The translations under genes were made by a program, and so were the position numbers. From positions 52,546,012-52,610,011 of the forward strand of contig OU342630.1 of assembly GCA_910589415.1 (NCBI GenBank): a stretch of DNA of 64,000 nucleotides, given 5' to 3'. The notes beneath the pieces were generated by a model. The model made no database searches, was not told the origin of the DNA, and was given only the letters and a program-made list of their open reading frames with translations. Source of the DNA: Malachius bipustulatus (lineage: Eukaryota > Arthropoda > Insecta > Coleoptera > Melyridae). Of the stretch, positions 62,401 to 64,000 are shown piece by piece. Numbering within the stretch: the first letter of the stretch is position 1; the number at the start of each line of letters is the position of its first letter.

Positions 62401-64000
62401 CAAATTATCAAGCGCCTTCGATGGCGAAATGTCAACACTGGGAAGTTTTCCACAAATATTGGGCAAGACCAAAGTACTTACTTTAAAAGTAGGTGATGGT
62501 ACCCCAACGGGACGAATAATGCAATCAGATGATCCCTGGGCCGATCCCAAGGTCACGTGACCCAAACAAGAAATAGGTGTTGATGATCGATTCAAGTGCA
62601 AGCCCAAACGCTTGCGGCACCGATCAGTAATAAAAGACGACTGACTGCCAGAGTCAATTAAAGAACGAACCACTTGATAGTTGCCCCACTTGTCTTGAAC
62701 TTCAATACATGCGGTTGCTAAAAGAACCGTAGTATTGCTACGAGAACGAGAACGAACATCCTGAAAGGATGGGAGAGAAGACATGGCAACCGTGGATGCG
62801 ACTGGAGGCGGCTCAACTCGATGAGAAGCTGCTCCATCCGAATTACTAAGTTTAACGAAATGTAATAAAGAGTGGTGCCGACCTGCACACTCCTTACACG
62901 AATGAGAAGAGGGGCACTGCTTCACCAAGTGTGAAGGGCCAAAACAATTTAGGCACAAGCGCGCTGCCTTCACAGCCTCAAAACGCTTGCGCGGGTCCAA
63001 CTTCAAAAAAGAACGACAATTCGAGATCGGGTGTTCTCCATTACAATGGAAGCACGACTGCTTCGATGAAGACGCACTCGACGTTGACAAAAATGCATGT
63101 GAATTCCTCGATTCCACTTTTCCACCAGACTTGACGCTACTCCGCTTACCAACGACTGCAGACGGAGATAGGTCATTCCCCAAAGATGATTCTAATGCAC
63201 GACACTGTGACGACAAAAACTTGTGCAAATCCTGATATGATGGAAACTCTTCAGATGCAAATTGGAGTTCGAAACGCTTTCGAGTAGCGTTATCCAATTT
63301 CTGTAGCAACCAGTTGAACAAAGTGAAATCCCAGAGAGAGACGCCTGAGACCTGACCCAAAGCTGTAATATTTTCTGAAAAGGTATTCAACAATTCACGA
63401 AGCGATTGTGAGGAATCAGAATCCGTTATTTTGGGAGCATTACAAATCGCCTGCCAATAACACGTCGCAAGTACTCGCTCATTCTGATACCTTTGGACAA
63501 GAGTATCGAAAGCTATCACATAATTGTCATCTGTCAGTGGTAAATGTTTGACAAGGGTAAGAGGTTCCTTTGACAAAGTCGAAACTAAATACTGGAACTT
63601 CTCAATTGGAGCTAACGAATCATTCGAATGAATCAAAGTCCTAAACAAATCATAATAAACCGACCACATCCTCAACGAACCATCAAAAGTAGGTATACCG
63701 ATACGAGGCAATTTCACATGTGAACTTGCAGAGGGGGGTAGCGCGGGAGCACCAGACTGTCGACTATTTAACGATTCACTCGAACCATGACGTGATTTCA
63801 CCACCGTATCCTGAGTCGATTCCAACGACAATTGAACCGCTCTAATCTGAAAATAAACCGAATCAACTTCGATAAGTAGTCCCGAGTATGATTTCCAAAT
63901 CTCCGATGACACATCTACGACCAAAGCACTCTTATCTGCCGACTCAACCGTAATCAGGATATTTCTATCAACCTCCTGCACCTGATTGTACAAATCTGAA
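59461..64000 (-). CDS. BEL/Pao gag-pol polyprotein, partial, integrase core deleted
   Basis: A single frame is open to the right edge of the window; the first codon in view is not a start. Counting from residue 1 at 63993: a gag domain of the DUF1759 type (about 95-270, LPRIGIPTFDGSLRMW); Cys/His knuckles CFHCNGEHPISNC (314-326) and CLNCFGPSHLVKQC (347-360); aspartic protease SLIDSGSQSSF (444-454); reverse transcriptase TCDIRQMYRQI (788-798) and catalytic YVDD (866-869); RNase H CDAS (1043-1046); an integrase zinc region LHPGVNTAHYLL...CNRC. The first integrase Asp, in VGVDYGGPF, is present. Near 59596 the frame jumps from DLSSET to LKWALGRIVSLHPGADG, a block normally found after the catalytic core, so the second Asp and the Glu are missing. 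It makes a capsid and polymerase but no working integrase. Confidence 0.93.
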   Translation of the reverse strand, partial: SDLYNQVQEVDRNILITVESADKSALVVDVSSEIWKSYSGLLIEVDSVYFQIRAVQLSLESTQDTVVKSRHGSSESLNSRQSGAPALPPSASSHVKLPRIGIPTFDGSLRMWSVYYDLFRTLIHSNDSLAPIEKFQYLVSTLSKEPLTLVKHLPLTDDNYVIAFDTLVQRYQNERVLATCYWQAICNAPKITDSDSSQSLRELLNTFSENITALGQVSGVSLWDFTLFNWLLQKLDNATRKRFELQFASEEFPSYQDLHKFLSSQCRALESSLGNDLSPSAVVGKRSSVKSGGKVESRNSHAFLSTSSASSSKQSCFHCNGEHPISNCRSFLKLDPRKRFEAVKAARLCLNCFGPSHLVKQCPSSHSCKECAGRHHSLLHFVKLSNSDGAASHRVEPPPVASTVAMSSLPSFQDVRSRSRSNTTVLLATACIEVQDKWGNYQVVRSLIDSGSQSSFITDRCRKRLGLHLNRSSTPISCLGHVTLGSAQGSSDCIIRPVGVPSPTFKVSTLVLPNICGKLPSVDISPSKALDNLKLADPNWYTPGSVDVLLGADIFPNIVHGGYLSGSDNCPAAMNTTFGWVLLGTISSKVAGEVQACFASVDSTLEETLKAFWRVEEVPSVEVCSNEEQEAESLFVESHYREESGRFGVLLPFKDSKELPIFNDSLNVADRRLLALERRLSRLPHIRDMYVEFMKDYLEAGHMSLVPLESESANSYYIPHHCVFKDPGVSMSSDVSSLAPVSSKIRVVFDASAKASNNLSLNDTLLIGPKLQNDITSVLLRFRENKFVFTCDIRQMYRQILVGDSHRQYQLIRWRFSEKDPIRSYKLNTVTYGVSSSPYLAIRCLLQLAQENSEKFPLASKAIRLGLYVDDFAIGANQIEETLELRNQLISLLQLGQFELRKWSANNPQLLQDLPVEHCQQQSSNFDSESDFSVKILGLQWQSATDSFSFMVKSIDSPCTKRSILSEVAKIYDPLGFLCPLTFMAKRVIQHLWYLGLDWDEDPPADVVEKWNRYKSTLHVLSKLTIPRCLVPEGSFVSCQLHASCDASTAGYAGVVYYRFEDADGNVQVRFVTAKSRVAPLKPLSVPRLELCAAVLLSDLVSFVLEQGPQSIVVDKVFAWSDSSVALSWIKSSPHRWKTFVSNRVVHIQDRIPPDCWNHVRSGDNPADVASRGLLPEELVGASAWWAGPEFLRLPLESWPALVPIAPTSDVELEKRNIVLFATIEISDVDVLLKRFSSLRKIQGIIARCFRFTNNCRAVNRTTGALSVSELHAALMHIVRIVQSSVFSSELEKIRSGKPCAKYLQSLSPFIDDFGILRVGGRLLHSGLAFDAKYPALLPGRHRLVELLIDQIHRGNLHPGVNTAHYLLQQNFWILSARRVIRSYLSKCNRCFRTRPLSLEPPMGNLSVARVSQLKPFSCVGVDYGGPFPIVLSRYRGVKTSKAYLCLFVCFATRAIHLEIASDLSSETLKWALGRIVSLHPGADGVARVASVRTTKGLCKRPLVKLCPLPNQ

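Noticed and set aside
60151..63235. Plus-strand frames within the BEL/Pao region
   Set aside because: Antisense shadows of the long gag-pol frame.

Overview
This is AT-rich arthropod DNA, most likely from an insect (order not settled; Hemiptera or Coleoptera would fit). There is no bacterial gene organisation. Almost everything recognisable is transposable-element (TE) sequence: BEL/Pao and Ty3/gypsy LTR elements, CR1/L2-like and I-like LINEs, a Penelope-like element, a mariner transposase, a tRNA-derived SINE, and many palindromic elements with TA/TATA targets. No complete host gene is visible. The best host-gene candidate is one short exon-like segment resembling a fibronectin type III domain near 2.6-2.8 kb, minus strand.

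Layout. 0.2-1.2 kb: a foldback element with hammerhead-like motifs at both ends. 2.6-2.8 kb: the candidate exon. 3.8-4.9 kb: a tandem array with a period near 265 bp. 6.9-16.75 kb: a three-level nest, in which a palindromic element was split by a CR1/L2-like LINE (minus), itself split by an intact two-ORF I-like LINE (minus, 9951-15598). The 13-bp target-site duplication (TSD) is still exact, and the host LINE frame continues on both sides. 17.4-23.5 kb: small inverted-repeat elements, including a 2-kb TA-flanked element holding a copy of a second family that carries the first coding segment of a tyrosine-recombinase-like gene (other copies at 18.3 and 44.5-45.6 kb). 26.7-27.6 kb: a decayed LINE reverse transcriptase. 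32.7-33.7 kb: a decayed mariner transposase with a duplicated segment. 35.0-36.5 kb: a Penelope remnant split by an 878-bp palindrome. 37.2-37.5 kb: a full-length SINE with its TSD; a 5'-truncated copy lies at 53.1 kb. 39.1 kb: an orphan tRNA-Lys primer-binding site. 42.5-44.4 kb: a rearranged gypsy element with one full LTR. 49.7-57.6 kb: several long palindromes, the largest about 1.35 kb. 59.0-64.0 kb: a BEL/Pao element running off the right edge, with most of its integrase core deleted in frame.

How it fits together. The window is a record of successive insertions rather than a pathway. The I-like LINE looks the most recently active: ORFs uninterrupted, exact TSD, poly(A) tail. The SINE copies also keep exact TSDs. 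DNA-transposon-derived elements show the TA or TATA flanks of Tc1/mariner-type insertion and survive as hairpin-forming non-autonomous copies.

Between the TEs are AT-rich tracts with no gene I can support, broken by short GC-balanced islands (listed in the gap entries) that may be conserved non-coding sequence of the host. All family assignments come from reading translated motifs by eye; no search was run.
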